Shown here: positions 36,031 to 45,493 of the stretch, piece after piece | Position numbering within the stretch: position 1 is the stretch's first letter | Layout: every line of letters starts with the position of its first letter | Assembly: GCA_018262095.1 (NCBI GenBank) | Contig: JAGTRW010000003.1 | Location: 95,612-159,611 of the forward strand | From: Pseudomonadota bacterium | GTDB taxonomy: Bacteria > Pseudomonadota > Gammaproteobacteria > Burkholderiales > Rhodocyclaceae | DNA: 64,000 bases | Direction: 5' to 3' | Made by a program: the position numbers and the translations under genes | The notes under the pieces: generated by a model | Database searches by the model: none | Seen by the model: the letters and a program-made list of their open reading frames with translations, nothing else | Told to the model about the DNA's origin: nothing

Positions 36031-38241
36031 CTAATTTTCCTGCAGCAACGTCAGTTCGTCGTCGGTGTGGCGCAGGCGGATCGCCAGCGTCCGCGCGAGC
36101 TGAGAGACCAGGATGAAGGCAATGCGCTTGTGCGCTTCGGCGAGCGCGTTGAATTTCTCGAGCGTCAGCACGTAGAGTTCCGAATCGCGCGAGGCGACCG
36201 CATCGTTGCTGCGCGGCTGGTGGTCGAGGAAGGCCAGCCCGCCGAAAAATTCGCTGGGGCCGTAGGTGGCGATGTGGCACGGTCGCGAGCTGCCGCCGAC
36301 ACAGCCCATGATGCGCACTTCGCCGCTGCGGATCAGGTACAGGTTGGTGTTCGCATCGCCGCGCGAATAGATGCTCTCGCCGACCTTGCATGAACGCATT
36401 TCCATGCACTCCTGAAGATCGTTGAGCGTATCGGGCTTGCTGCCGGTGAATAACTCGATCTCATGCAGTTCGAGCGCTGGCGGCTCGACGTCGGTCTTGA
36501 CGAGGTCGCCGAGCAGTTTGTCCTCGACCCATTCGATCGCCGCTTCGAGCGTCGGCACGATGATCACCTTCTCGCCATCCGAAGTGAGTCCGGCGAGTTC
36601 GAGAAACTCGCGCAGGTTGCGACCGTTGGGCAAGGCTTCGCGCACATTGGAGAGCAGCAGCGGAACGTTGCGTTCGGCCAGCACGTCGCGAACCTGGTTG
36701 AGCATGTGCGCGGCGGTGACGTCGACCGACTGCACGCGTTGCAGGTCGAGGATCAGGTAGTCGGTGGTCGAAAGTTCAGGCTCGAGCGTCAGATAAAGCT
36801 GATGCGTGGTGCCGAAGAACAGGCTGCCCTGCAGCTCGAAAATCACCGCGCTATCGCCTTTCTGTTCGAGAATCCGCATTTCGGCTTCGGGCCGATACCA
36901 GGTCGACGAGCGCTGACCGACGAAACTCTTGCGCCGAACGACGTTGCCGCCGACCTGCTCGCGCAGGAAAAGGATGATCGAAAGAACGACGCCGACTGCC
37001 GAGGCGGCGATCAAGCCGACCAATAGCGCCGTCGCGGTGACCGCCAGCACTACCGAGAAGTCGAGCACCGTCGAACGCGACTCGAGAAAGCGTAAGGGAT
37101 CAGTATCGATCATGCGCAGGCCGACGACGATCAGCACGCCGGACAGCGCGGCGATCGGAATCCAGGCGACGAATGAGCCGAGCAGCAAGGCGACGGCCAG
37201 CGCCATCAGTCCTTCGATGATTCCGGAAATCCGTGTTTTGGCGCCACTGGAGAGATTGACCAGCGTCGCTCCGACTGTTCCTGCGCCCGGCATGCCGCCG
37301 ACTGAAGCGGCCACCATGTTGGCGAGTCCCTGCGCTGCCAGTTCGCGGTTCGGATCATGGCGCGTGCGCGTCATCTGATCGAGAATGACGCAGGTCTTGA
37401 GCGTGTCGATCGAGAGCAGCGCGGCCAGTGTGATCGCGCTGCCGATCAACGCGGCGACCTGAGCAAGCCTGATCTCTCCAATCTGATACCAGCGGCTGCT
37501 GATCAGCTCGACATAGCTTTCGCTGCTCGACCCGAGCGAACCGACGATCAGCGGATTGCCGGTCAACTCGAGCAGCGCCGGGTCGGTCGCGGCGATTCCC
37601 GCATAGGCCAGGATTCCCGCCACGATGCCGAAGATCGTCGCCGGCAGCCGCTTGGTCAGCCTTGGCGCGAAGAGCATCGCGATCACCGTCGCGGCGCCGA
37701 TCGTCAGGCCGCGCCAGTCCCAATGGTGAGGCGTGACCAGCACTTCCAGCCAGGAGACGCCGGCCGGTGCTCCGGCGAACTTCGGCAGTTGACCGCTGAT
37801 GATGATCAGCCCAACGCCCGAAAGAAAGCCGCTGACCACCGGGTAGGGAATGTACTTGATCAGCCGGCCGATCCCCAGAAAGCCCATCAGCATCTGGATC
37901 AGGCCGGCGAGGATGCCGAGCACGGTCATCATCAACACGATGGCGACAGGCTGCAGACCCTGCGCCACCAGTTGAATGGCGAACGCTGCCAGCACCGCCG
38001 CCGACGGCGCGCAGGGCGCGCTGATCAGCCGGTCGGTGCCGCCGAAGGTCGGCGCGATGAGCCCGAGCGCGGTCGCCCCGAGGATTCCGGCGAGCGCGCC
38101 GAAAGCCGCGTAGTGCGGGCTGATCGCCGAATAGACGGTGACGCCGAAGGCGACCGCGGCCGGCAAGGCGACCAGCATCGCCGCCAAGCCGCCCCAGAAG
38201 TCCCCCGAATAGCGCATCCATCTGACCGACAATTCGCGCAT
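36031..38241 (-). CDS. SulP anion transporter fused to STAS and cyclic-nucleotide-binding domains
   Basis: 736 residues. Membrane SulP/SLC26 core (about 1-430; FGGTDRLISAPCAPSAAVLA, and GGMPGAGTVGATLVNL), STAS domain (about 455-560, LILDLQRVQSVDVTAAHMLN) and a C-terminal cNMP-binding fold (about 605-725: KVGESIYSRGDANTNLYLIR, GPSEFFGGLAFLDHQPRSND). In the phosphate-binding cassette the usual FGE is FGG, so nucleotide binding may be altered. Transports an anion such as sulfate or bicarbonate; gating by the cytoplasmic domains is expected. GGAGG precedes the ATG at 38241. The NptA gene lies just upstream on the same strand, 24 bp away. Confidence 0.92.
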   Translation of the reverse strand: MRELSVRWMRYSGDFWGGLAAMLVALPAAVAFGVTVYSAISPHYAAFGALAGILGATALGLIAPTFGGTDRLISAPCAPSAAVLAAFAIQLVAQGLQPVAIVLMMTVLGILAGLIQMLMGFLGIGRLIKYIPYPVVSGFLSGVGLIIISGQLPKFAGAPAGVSWLEVLVTPHHWDWRGLTIGAATVIAMLFAPRLTKRLPATIFGIVAGILAYAGIAATDPALLELTGNPLIVGSLGSSSESYVELISSRWYQIGEIRLAQVAALIGSAITLAALLSIDTLKTCVILDQMTRTRHDPNRELAAQGLANMVAASVGGMPGAGTVGATLVNLSSGAKTRISGIIEGLMALAVALLLGSFVAWIPIAALSGVLIVVGLRMIDTDPLRFLESRSTVLDFSVVLAVTATALLVGLIAASAVGVVLSIILFLREQVGGNVVRRKSFVGQRSSTWYRPEAEMRILEQKGDSAVIFELQGSLFFGTTHQLYLTLEPELSTTDYLILDLQRVQSVDVTAAHMLNQVRDVLAERNVPLLLSNVREALPNGRNLREFLELAGLTSDGEKVIIVPTLEAAIEWVEDKLLGDLVKTDVEPPALELHEIELFTGSKPDTLNDLQECMEMRSCKVGESIYSRGDANTNLYLIRSGEVRIMGCVGGSSRPCHIATYGPSEFFGGLAFLDHQPRSNDAVASRDSELYVLTLEKFNALAEAHKRIAFILVSQLARTLAIRLRHTDDELTLLQEN

Positions 38242-38265
38242 CTGTCCTCCGCTCGGATCAGCCGT

Positions 38266-39954
38266 TTATTCGGGGTGAACGATCAGTTTTTCGGCATTTT
38301 CGTCGCCCGAATCCTCGCTCTCGGGAAGTACGTCGTAGCCGATGCTTGAAACCTGGGTGTTGATCCAGCGCATGTCCGAAATCAAATCGAGGTGCGCCGA
38401 ACTGCTGGCCATCGCGTTCGAGACGTCGTTGGCGAGGCGTTTGATGTGTTGCCGCGAACTGTCATGGCACATCTTCTTGAAGTCGCGCTTGCGTTGCACC
38501 AGGATTCCGGCAGTTTCCGGTTGCCACGACATGATCACTTCGGCGGCGAGTTGCGCGTTGCCGATCAGGTAGTCGAACAGCGCCTTGAGTTCGTCCTTGC
38601 CTTCCTCGGAGAATTGCTTGCCTTCTTTTTTCATCGCCTCGGGAATGCCGATCATCGTCTTGCAAATGACGTCGCCCGAATTTTCGAGGCTGGCGGTATA
38701 ACGCAGCAGCGCGGTGACCTTTCTCTGATCGTGGTCGTCGATTCCCTTGCGCGTCAGATCGACGGCGTAGGCGCGAACGGCCTTGAACAAGGCATTGACC
38801 TTGTCTTCCATGCGCACGATTTCGAGTGCTTTTTCGGGACGCGCTGAAATCAGCATGTCGAGCGTGACTTCGAGCATGTTCTGGATCGTTCCCAGGATGC
38901 GCAGCACTTCGCGCGACAGCGCGGTGACCGGAAAGAGCTCGGTCTTGCCGACGACGTCGGCCTGTCCCGGAATGTACTTCGGTCCGAAATCGTCGGCCGG
39001 CTTCGCCGCCTCGACCAGCAATTTGTCGAGCGTTCGCGCCAGCGGATTGACGAAGCCGGCGAAGGCGACGATCAGCGAACAGTTGAAGAGAATGTGCAGA
39101 ACCACCACGCGGAAGCTCGGCTCGCCGGGAATGATGTCGTAGAGGCCGTCGATCAGGCGCAACAGGATGAAGCCGGCGATCACGCCGGTGAGCTTGATGG
39201 CGCCGTGTCCGAGCACGACGCGGCGCGCTTGCGCGGCCTGGTTCCAGGTCATGATGATCGGCGGAATGGTGTTGCCCAGATTGATCCCGAGGATCGCCGC
39301 GACGATCAGCGCCGGATCGCTGGTGATCCCGGCCTGCACCAGCGACGCCCAGAACAGCAGGATGGCGATCGACGAATGCGCGAGCCAGGTCAGAATCGCA
39401 AACAGCAGCAGCGCGATGAACAGTTCGTCGCCGAGCGCCGAAATGATCGTGCGGATCAGATCGCTGGCCGCCAGTGCGCTCGAAACCTGGCTCATGAAGG
39501 TCAGCGCGATCAGGATGATGGCGATGCCGAGGAAGATTCGCCCGAACTGCTTAAGCGGCGAGTCGGTGTCGCTGTAGATCGAATGCAGCGAATAGCCGAC
39601 GAACATCAGAATCGGCCACAGTGCCTTGAGATTGAGCGTGAGCAGCGCGGCGACCACGGCGCTGCCGGCGTCGGCGCCGAGCAGCAGGAGCAGGCCGCCG
39701 GCGACCGGAATCGCGCCGATCGCTGCCAGCGTCGAAGTGAATACCGCGACCGCGATCGAGCTTTGCAGAACGGTCGCGGCACCCGCACCGGTCGCCAGCG
39801 CGATCAGCGGATTCTTGAGCGCGCGCGGCAGGATGCGGCGGATCTGCGAACCGTAGGCGCGCATTACGCCGGTGCGCGCCATTCTGACCCCCCACAGCAG
39901 CAGCGTCGCTGCGCCGAGGATCATGGTCAGTTCGTAAGTGCCGGAGTCTTGCAT
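38266..39954 (-). CDS. Na+/phosphate cotransporter family protein with PhoU-like tail
   Basis: 562 residues from the ATG at 39954; the frame is open to 40326 but that part overlaps the HAD gene. Two Na/Pi-cotransport repeats: first with QSS (TVLQSSIAVAV, about 60-70), second with HSS in place of QSS (LAHSSIAILLF). GINLGNTIPP is typical of the family. The last 200 residues (about 345-545) form a PhoU-like helical domain. Likely low-affinity phosphate import or sodium-linked phosphate export at the inner membrane. It precedes the SulP fusion on the same strand and follows the HAD gene by 8 bp, suggesting one transcript. Confidence 0.9.
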   Translation of the reverse strand: MQDSGTYELTMILGAATLLLWGVRMARTGVMRAYGSQIRRILPRALKNPLIALATGAGAATVLQSSIAVAVFTSTLAAIGAIPVAGGLLLLLGADAGSAVVAALLTLNLKALWPILMFVGYSLHSIYSDTDSPLKQFGRIFLGIAIILIALTFMSQVSSALAASDLIRTIISALGDELFIALLLFAILTWLAHSSIAILLFWASLVQAGITSDPALIVAAILGINLGNTIPPIIMTWNQAAQARRVVLGHGAIKLTGVIAGFILLRLIDGLYDIIPGEPSFRVVVLHILFNCSLIVAFAGFVNPLARTLDKLLVEAAKPADDFGPKYIPGQADVVGKTELFPVTALSREVLRILGTIQNMLEVTLDMLISARPEKALEIVRMEDKVNALFKAVRAYAVDLTRKGIDDHDQRKVTALLRYTASLENSGDVICKTMIGIPEAMKKEGKQFSEEGKDELKALFDYLIGNAQLAAEVIMSWQPETAGILVQRKRDFKKMCHDSSRQHIKRLANDVSNAMASSSAHLDLISDMRWINTQVSSIGYDVLPESEDSGDENAEKLIVHPE

Positions 39955-39962
39955 TGCAGCCT

Positions 39963-40730
39963 TCAAAGTGAACCCAAGTCGTCGACGACCAGGTTCGGTT
40001 GGCGCGCCAGTGCTGCGAGTTCGCAGCGCTTGGCCTCGCCGCTCAGGACCAGGATGAAATCGATTCCGGCGTTTTCGGCGAGCAGCTTGTCGGTCGTCAG
40101 CCGATCGCCGACCATCACCATCTCGTCTTGCGCAAAGCGCTTGAGCAGTGGCGAGAGGACCAGCGTGTTGGGTTTGCCGAAGGTGAGCTCGGGTAGCCTG
40201 CCGGTCGCCGCTTCGTAGAGTCTGACGAAGCTGCCGGTGTCTGGCAGCGGTCCTTTGTCCGACGGACAGACGAGGTCGGGATGCGTCGAGAAGAAATGCA
40301 CTTCCGGGCGCTGCAGCAGCAGGCACGAGGTGGCGAGCTTTTCGTAGGTCAGTTCGGTGTCGTAAGCGAGCAGCACCGCTTGGCAGTCGGCGCCGGCAGT
40401 GAATTCAACCTCCGGCATCCGCTCGCGCAGGAAGGCTTGAAAGCTCGTGTTGCCGACCGGATAGACGCGGGTAATCGCCTGGTCCTTGAGGTGATCGAGA
40501 AGCGGCAGCAGCGGTGAAAGGATGCGCTCAAGGTCGACGTCGATGCCGAAGCCCGCCAACTTCTTCGTGTAGTCGGCGAGGTTCTTCGACGTGTTGTTGG
40601 TCAGGAAGAAGATTTCCTTCTTCCCCTTGTTGCGCAGGATGAAGTCTATCGTCCCCTGGATGGGGGTGCTACCGAGGTAGACGGTCCCATCCAGGTCGAA
40701 GACGAAGCAGCGTTTATTGCTAAGTTCCAC
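39963..40730 (-). CDS. HAD-IIA family phosphatase (NagD/phosphoglycolate-type)
   Basis: 255 residues. HAD motif I FDLDGTVYLG (about 11-20), motif II FFLTNNTSKN, cap domain of the C2/IIA type and motif III/IV GKPN...MVGDRLTTD. Relatives dephosphorylate phosphoglycolate, glycerol phosphate, nucleotides or p-nitrophenyl phosphate. It starts at GTG 40730, directly abutting the TAA of dctM (TAAGTG), so it is translated with the TRAP operon and next to glpD; a small phosphorylated three- or two-carbon substrate is a reasonable guess. Confidence 0.88.
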   Translation of the reverse strand: MELSNKRCFVFDLDGTVYLGSTPIQGTIDFILRNKGKKEIFFLTNNTSKNLADYTKKLAGFGIDVDLERILSPLLPLLDHLKDQAITRVYPVGNTSFQAFLRERMPEVEFTAGADCQAVLLAYDTELTYEKLATSCLLLQRPEVHFFSTHPDLVCPSDKGPLPDTGSFVRLYEAATGRLPELTFGKPNTLVLSPLLKRFAQDEMVMVGDRLTTDKLLAENAGIDFILVLSGEAKRCELAALARQPNLVVDDLGSL

Positions 40731-42008
40731 TTACATCAGCCACTTGAGCGGAACCAGCGACAGGCTCGGGAACCACAGTAGCAGGAACAGCACGCCGACT
40801 TCCATGAGCAGGAAGGGCGCCATTTTTCGCACCAGATAGCCCATGGAAATTCCCGCCGAGCCGCAGATGACGAACAGCACGGTGCCGACCGGTGGCGTGA
40901 TGACGCCGATGCCGACGTTGAGCACGAAGAGCAGCCCGAAATAGTAAGGGTCGATCCCGGCCATCGTGGTCAGCGGGTAGAACACCGGCGCGAACAAGAG
41001 GATGTTCGGCGTCAGATCCATCACCATGCCGGCGGCGAACAGGAAGATCATGATCGCGACCAGTAGCAGCTTGGGCGTCGGCACCAGCGGCGAGAAGAAC
41101 TCGGCCATCTGCAGCGGGATCTGCGCCGCGGTGATGAACCAGCCGACGGCGGTCGCTGCACCGACGATCAGCATCACCACCGCGGTGCTGCGTGCGGCGG
41201 TGGCGGACACGCGCAGCAGGTTGCGCAAGGATAGCTCGCGGTAGTAGAACACCGTCACCAGGATCGAATAGACGGCGGCAAACGCGCCGCCTTCGGTCGG
41301 TGTGAAGATGCCGCCACGGATCCCGCCGAGCAGCAGCACCGGCAGCATGAACGCCGGCGTCGATTCCTTGAGGATCGTTTTGGCCTGTTCCCGGGTGAAG
41401 GTGATCGTCTCCGTATAGCCGTCCTTGCGGACGATGAAGAACCACATCAGCAGCAGGAAGAAGCCGATGATCAGTCCCGGAACCAGTCCGATCATGAACA
41501 GCTTGGTGATCGACAGCTCCATCGTCGCGCCGAGCAGGATGAAGTTAGCCGACGGCGGGATGATCGGGCCGAGGATCGCTCCCGAGGCGATGATGCCGCC
41601 GGCGCGACCCTTGTCGTAACCGGCGTCCTTCATCATCGGATAGAGAATCCCCATCAGCGCCGCCGCTTCGCCGACCGAACTGCCCATCAGCCCGGCGAAG
41701 ATCACCGCGGAGATGATCGTCGCGTAGCCGAGGCCACCCTTGACGCGGCCGATGATCAACTGGGCAAGCAGGATGACGCGCTTGGAGAGTCCCCCTTTGG
41801 CCATGATTTCGCCGGCGAAGACGAAGAACGGAATGGCCATCAGCGGATAGTTGTTGACGCCGTCGACCATCGCCTGCGGAATGATCATGAAGTCGCCGTC
41901 GCCCGAGTAGAGCATCAGCACGATCGCCGACAGCACCATCACCAAGGCGATTGGAATTTCGAGGATCAGGAAGAAGAAAAGGCTGCCGAGAAAAATGGCT
42001 AATTCCAT
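40731..42008 (-). CDS. dctM: TRAP transporter large permease DctM
   Basis: 425 residues, about 12 membrane helices, standard DctM length. Family sequences include AIPFFVFAGEIMAKGGLSKR, GYATIISAVIFAGLMGSSVGEAA and GPIIPPSANFILLG. Forms the Na+-driven channel with DctQ and takes substrate from DctP. GGAG precedes the ATG; two bases separate it from the dctQ stop. Confidence 0.96.
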   Translation of the reverse strand: MELAIFLGSLFFFLILEIPIALVMVLSAIVLMLYSGDGDFMIIPQAMVDGVNNYPLMAIPFFVFAGEIMAKGGLSKRVILLAQLIIGRVKGGLGYATIISAVIFAGLMGSSVGEAAALMGILYPMMKDAGYDKGRAGGIIASGAILGPIIPPSANFILLGATMELSITKLFMIGLVPGLIIGFFLLLMWFFIVRKDGYTETITFTREQAKTILKESTPAFMLPVLLLGGIRGGIFTPTEGGAFAAVYSILVTVFYYRELSLRNLLRVSATAARSTAVVMLIVGAATAVGWFITAAQIPLQMAEFFSPLVPTPKLLLVAIMIFLFAAGMVMDLTPNILLFAPVFYPLTTMAGIDPYYFGLLFVLNVGIGVITPPVGTVLFVICGSAGISMGYLVRKMAPFLLMEVGVLFLLLWFPSLSLVPLKWLM

Positions 42009-42010
42009 GA

Positions 42011-42532
42011 TCAGAACTCCTTCGGTTTGGCGAGGAACTGCGCAGCCGGCTTCTTGATCGTTTTGATCAACTCGTAGCCGCGCATGATGATCACGGTAAT
42101 CGCCATCAGCGGCAGCGTGCCGTTGACGAACGCCATATTGAGCCCGGTGGCGACGGTGTTGGTGTCTATCGTTTGCAGCACCAGCGTGATGCCGCCGATG
42201 GCGAGGACGAAGAGTGCGGCCAACGCCAGGATCTGCGCGACGATATCGACGCTCTTGCGCGTCACACCGTGCAGCAGTCCGGTGAACATGTCGACGGCGA
42301 TGTGCCGGCCGCGATAGAAGCCCTCAATTGATCCGAAGAAGGTGATATACATGAAGAGGATGCGCGACCATTCCTCGCTCGGCGCAAAACTCATTTTGAA
42401 GATGTAGCGCATCATCGCGTTGCAGAAGACCAGTCCGATCATTCCAAGGAAGACAAAGGCACAGAAAATCTGGAAGGCCAATTCCCCCTTGGTCTCGCTG
42501 TCCTGCGCCTTTTCCGGCATCAACTCGCTCAT
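42011..42532 (-). CDS. dctQ: TRAP transporter small permease DctQ
   Basis: 173 residues, four membrane helices, with the family features MRYIFKMSFAPSEEWSRILF and GSIEGFYRGRHIAVD. Ribosome binding site GGGGGGAAAAAG precedes the ATG. Middle gene of dctPQM. Confidence 0.94.
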   Translation of the reverse strand: MSELMPEKAQDSETKGELAFQIFCAFVFLGMIGLVFCNAMMRYIFKMSFAPSEEWSRILFMYITFFGSIEGFYRGRHIAVDMFTGLLHGVTRKSVDIVAQILALAALFVLAIGGITLVLQTIDTNTVATGLNMAFVNGTLPLMAITVIIMRGYELIKTIKKPAAQFLAKPKEF

Positions 42533-42614
42533 CTTTTTCCCCCCGTATTGCTCATTTCCAACCCCTTATTGACGACGTAATCCAATATGCATTGATGTGA
42601 CCCGCAATGTTGCG

Positions 42615-42662
42615 ATGGGCCGAGGCGACGCGCTGTGTCCCCCATTGCGTCGCTCGGCCCAT
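42615..42662 (-). promoter_or_regulatory. Strong hairpin between dctP and dctQ
   Basis: ATGGGCCGAGGCGACGC (42615-42631) pairs with GCGTCGCTCGGCCCAT (42647-42662) with one bulge. There is no T-run, so it is probably an RNA-stabilising or attenuating hairpin that raises dctP over dctQM, not a full terminator. Confidence 0.6.
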
Positions 42663-42680
42663 GGCTCTCCCTGACCGCTG

Positions 42681-43670
42681 CTATTTGTATTGCTTGACGC
42701 TGTCGAGAATTTCCTTGGCGTTGGGCACCGTGTCGTAGAACAGTTTCCAGGTGTTCTGACCGGCGGCGACCAGCGCTGCCTTGAATTCGGGCGAAGGATT
42801 GTTGATCTTGCCGCCGCCCTTGGTGATTTCCTCGACGGCCTTCTTTTCAACTTCGCCGGCCATCTTCCAGACGTCTTCCGCCGAACGCTTGGCGGCGTCG
42901 GTGAAGATCTTCTGATCTTCGGGCGGCAGCTTGTTGTAGAAGTCGTTGTTGATGTACAGGGAGTGGATCACCAGGATGTGTCCCGAAAGCGTGATGTTCG
43001 GCGCGATTTCGTACATCTTGAGCGCGACGATATCCGAGAACGGGCTGTCGCCGCCGTCGATGGTTCCCTGGTCAAGCGCCGAAGGGACTTCGGCGAAAGG
43101 CATCGGCTGACCGCTCTGGCCGAGCTGCTTGGCGAATTCGAGGTAAAGAGGGATGTTCGGGACGCGCATGCGCAGTCCCTTGAGGTCGTTGATGTCCTTG
43201 ATCGGTTTCTTGGTGTAGAAGTGACGGAAACCGAGCGGGAAGGCGTTCATCATGGTCAGCCCGGACTTCTCGGGGAAACCCTTGTTGATCAGCTTGAACG
43301 TTTCGCCGTTCATCGCGCGGTGGGCATGGTCCAGACTGTCGTAGAGCATCGGCGTTTCAAGCATCGCCATCGCCGGGAACAGCGATCCGGTCTGCGTCCC
43401 GGTCGCGCACATCTGGATGATCCCCTTGCGCGTCTGCGCGATGTAGGCGTCCTCCTTGCCGAGCTGGCTGTTGGGGAAGACGCGAACGTCGTATTTGCCC
43501 TTGGTCGCTTCCATCACGTACTTGGCGAACAACTTCATGCCGACGGTTTCGGGCTCGCCATCGGGCTTCATTCCGGCGATCTTGACGATGATCTTGTCGG
43601 CGGCGTAGGTCGGCGCAACGGCAGCGCCAAGCAGGGCAAGGGCAGATAGCAGAACGATTCTTCGTTTCAT
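42681..43670 (-). CDS. dctP: TRAP transporter substrate-binding protein DctP
   Basis: 329 residues with a signal peptide (LLSALALLGAAVAPTYA, cleaved before ADK). DctP motifs: VRVFPNSQLGKEDAYI, GFRHFYTKKPIKDINDLKGLRMRV (in parts) with the carboxylate-binding Arg, and PFAEVPSALDQGTIDG. This family usually binds C4-dicarboxylates or sugar acids. GGAGAG precedes the ATG at 43670. The gene lies 153 bp downstream of glpD on the same strand. Confidence 0.94.
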   Translation of the reverse strand: MKRRIVLLSALALLGAAVAPTYAADKIIVKIAGMKPDGEPETVGMKLFAKYVMEATKGKYDVRVFPNSQLGKEDAYIAQTRKGIIQMCATGTQTGSLFPAMAMLETPMLYDSLDHAHRAMNGETFKLINKGFPEKSGLTMMNAFPLGFRHFYTKKPIKDINDLKGLRMRVPNIPLYLEFAKQLGQSGQPMPFAEVPSALDQGTIDGGDSPFSDIVALKMYEIAPNITLSGHILVIHSLYINNDFYNKLPPEDQKIFTDAAKRSAEDVWKMAGEVEKKAVEEITKGGGKINNPSPEFKAALVAAGQNTWKLFYDTVPNAKEILDSVKQYK

Positions 43671-43823
43671 GACACTCTCCTGATGTTGGTAAACGTACAA
43701 TTTGGAACGCCCATCTGGTCGACTTTCATCCCGGCTTGCGTTTCGAAATGGGACAGCGCAAGCGGATCAGTCGCTTTCATTTTGCTCTATTTTGATCGAG
43801 AAGGAACATTAGCGGTATGCTTT

Positions 43824-45437
43824 TCAGATTGCAACCGTCAAGCGCAGCATTGCTTGTGCCATCTCTTCGTCGCACCGTTCGTGAGTCCAGCCCAGTTCGC
43901 CGCTCATCAGTTCGATGACGCGCGGCAAGACGGCGATCGCCGCCGCGTTGTCGAGCAGCGCCAGCGACAGGCGCCGCGTCACGACGTCGCTGGCGCGCTC
44001 GGCGAATTCGCTGCGCACCGCGTAAATGACCTCGGCTTCAAGGTAGGGGTGGTCGGCATGCAGGCGCGCCGAAAATCCGCTCTTGGCCAGTTCGGCGACG
44101 CGCTCGGCCTGGTCGCCGTAGGCATGGTGCAGGCGGTTGGCGACGTCGGCAGCCAGTCCGTAAGTGGCGATCAAACCCGCTTCGGCGTGGACGTCGAAAT
44201 GTTCGGCGCCGACCAGCGGGTAGCGCTTCGTGTAGCAGGCGCGCGAACGCCCGAGCAGGAAGGTTTGCAGCGCCTGATCGACGGCTTCTTCGGCCATCCG
44301 GCGGTAAGACGTCCATTTGCCGCCGGCGACCGTGAGCAGACCCGAGTCGCCCACTTCGATCAGGTGTTCGCGCACCAACTGCGCGGTGTTGGCCTTGTCG
44401 GGCGCCTGCACCAGCGGGCGCAGCCCCGACCATACCGAACTGACGTCGCTGCGCGTCACCGCCAGGTTGAAATAACGGTTGATGTGGCGCAGCAGGTATT
44501 CAATTTCCTCTTCCTTGGCCGGCGGGTGGTCGATGATGTCGGAGGCTGCCTCGGTCGTCCCGATCAGCGTGTGCCCTTGCCACGGCAGGATGAAAAGAAC
44601 GCGTCCGTCGTCGGTCTTGGGGATCATCAGCCCGGCCTCGGGCGGCGCGAAGCGCGGCGACAGGATGATATGGATTCCAGTGCTGGCCTTGAGCAGCGGC
44701 TTGGCGTCGGGCTCGGCGAGTTGGCGCAGGCGGTCGACGAACGGTCCGGTGGCGTTGATCACACCACGCGCGCGGACGGTGAATTCATCGCCGGCGATCG
44801 TGTCGCGAACGCGCGCGCCGCAGATCTTGCCGTTGTCCTTGAGCAACTCGATCGCCTCGACGTGGTTGGCGATCACCGCGCCGTTCTTTTGCGCGGTCAG
44901 CGCCAGCGTCACGGCCATCCGCGAATCGTTGAACTGGCCGTCGTAATAGACGACGCCGGCCTTGAGGCCGTCGGCCTTGAGCATCGGGTAGCGGCGCAGC
45001 GCCTCGTCACGGCAGATCAGGCTGCTGTGGCCGATCCCCTTCTTGCCGGCCATCAGATCGTAGAGCAGCAGGCCGGAGAAAACGTAGGGCACTTCGAACC
45101 AGCTGTAGATCGGCGTCACCAGCGCGACGCGGCCGGCCAGGTGCGGCGCGTTGTTGATGAAGGTGCCGCGCTCGTCGAGGCCTTCCTTGACCAGGTGGTA
45201 TTGCGCGCGATCGAGTTTCTTGACCGCCATTTCGAGGTAACGCACGCCGCCGTGAATCAACTTGGTGCTGCGGCTGCTGGTGCCTTCGGCGAGGTCGTTC
45301 TTGTCGATCAGCGCGACCGACAGGCCGCGGCTGGCGGCGTCGACGGCAATGCCACAGCCGGTCGCGCCGCCTCCGATGACGAGCAGGTCGAAGGGAGTCT
45401 GTTGCTGCAAGGCGTTGAGTCTGTGCGATCGGTTCAT
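43824..45437 (-). CDS. glpD: Aerobic glycerol-3-phosphate dehydrogenase GlpD
   Basis: 537 residues. FAD-dependent, inner-membrane-associated enzyme that oxidises glycerol-3-phosphate to dihydroxyacetone phosphate and passes electrons to ubiquinone. FAD site VIGGGATGCGIAVDAASRGL (about 20-39), the family stretch SSRSTKLIHGGVRYLE, and GGKWTSYRRMAEEAVD near 375. ATG at 45437 (MNRSHRLN) chosen on family length. A GlpR-type operator lies 57 bp upstream and a DeoR/GlpR regulator is divergent. Confidence 0.95.
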   Translation of the reverse strand: MNRSHRLNALQQQTPFDLLVIGGGATGCGIAVDAASRGLSVALIDKNDLAEGTSSRSTKLIHGGVRYLEMAVKKLDRAQYHLVKEGLDERGTFINNAPHLAGRVALVTPIYSWFEVPYVFSGLLLYDLMAGKKGIGHSSLICRDEALRRYPMLKADGLKAGVVYYDGQFNDSRMAVTLALTAQKNGAVIANHVEAIELLKDNGKICGARVRDTIAGDEFTVRARGVINATGPFVDRLRQLAEPDAKPLLKASTGIHIILSPRFAPPEAGLMIPKTDDGRVLFILPWQGHTLIGTTEAASDIIDHPPAKEEEIEYLLRHINRYFNLAVTRSDVSSVWSGLRPLVQAPDKANTAQLVREHLIEVGDSGLLTVAGGKWTSYRRMAEEAVDQALQTFLLGRSRACYTKRYPLVGAEHFDVHAEAGLIATYGLAADVANRLHHAYGDQAERVAELAKSGFSARLHADHPYLEAEVIYAVRSEFAERASDVVTRRLSLALLDNAAAIAVLPRVIELMSGELGWTHERCDEEMAQAMLRLTVAI

Positions 45438-45493
45438 GATTTGCGCTGCTCGAATTCTTTTAAAATGAATGTTAGTATTTGCGTAAACAAACA

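Noticed and set aside
39955..40326. N-terminal extension of the Na/Pi transporter frame
   Set aside because: The 124 extra codons overlap the HAD gene, are Arg-rich and unlike the family.
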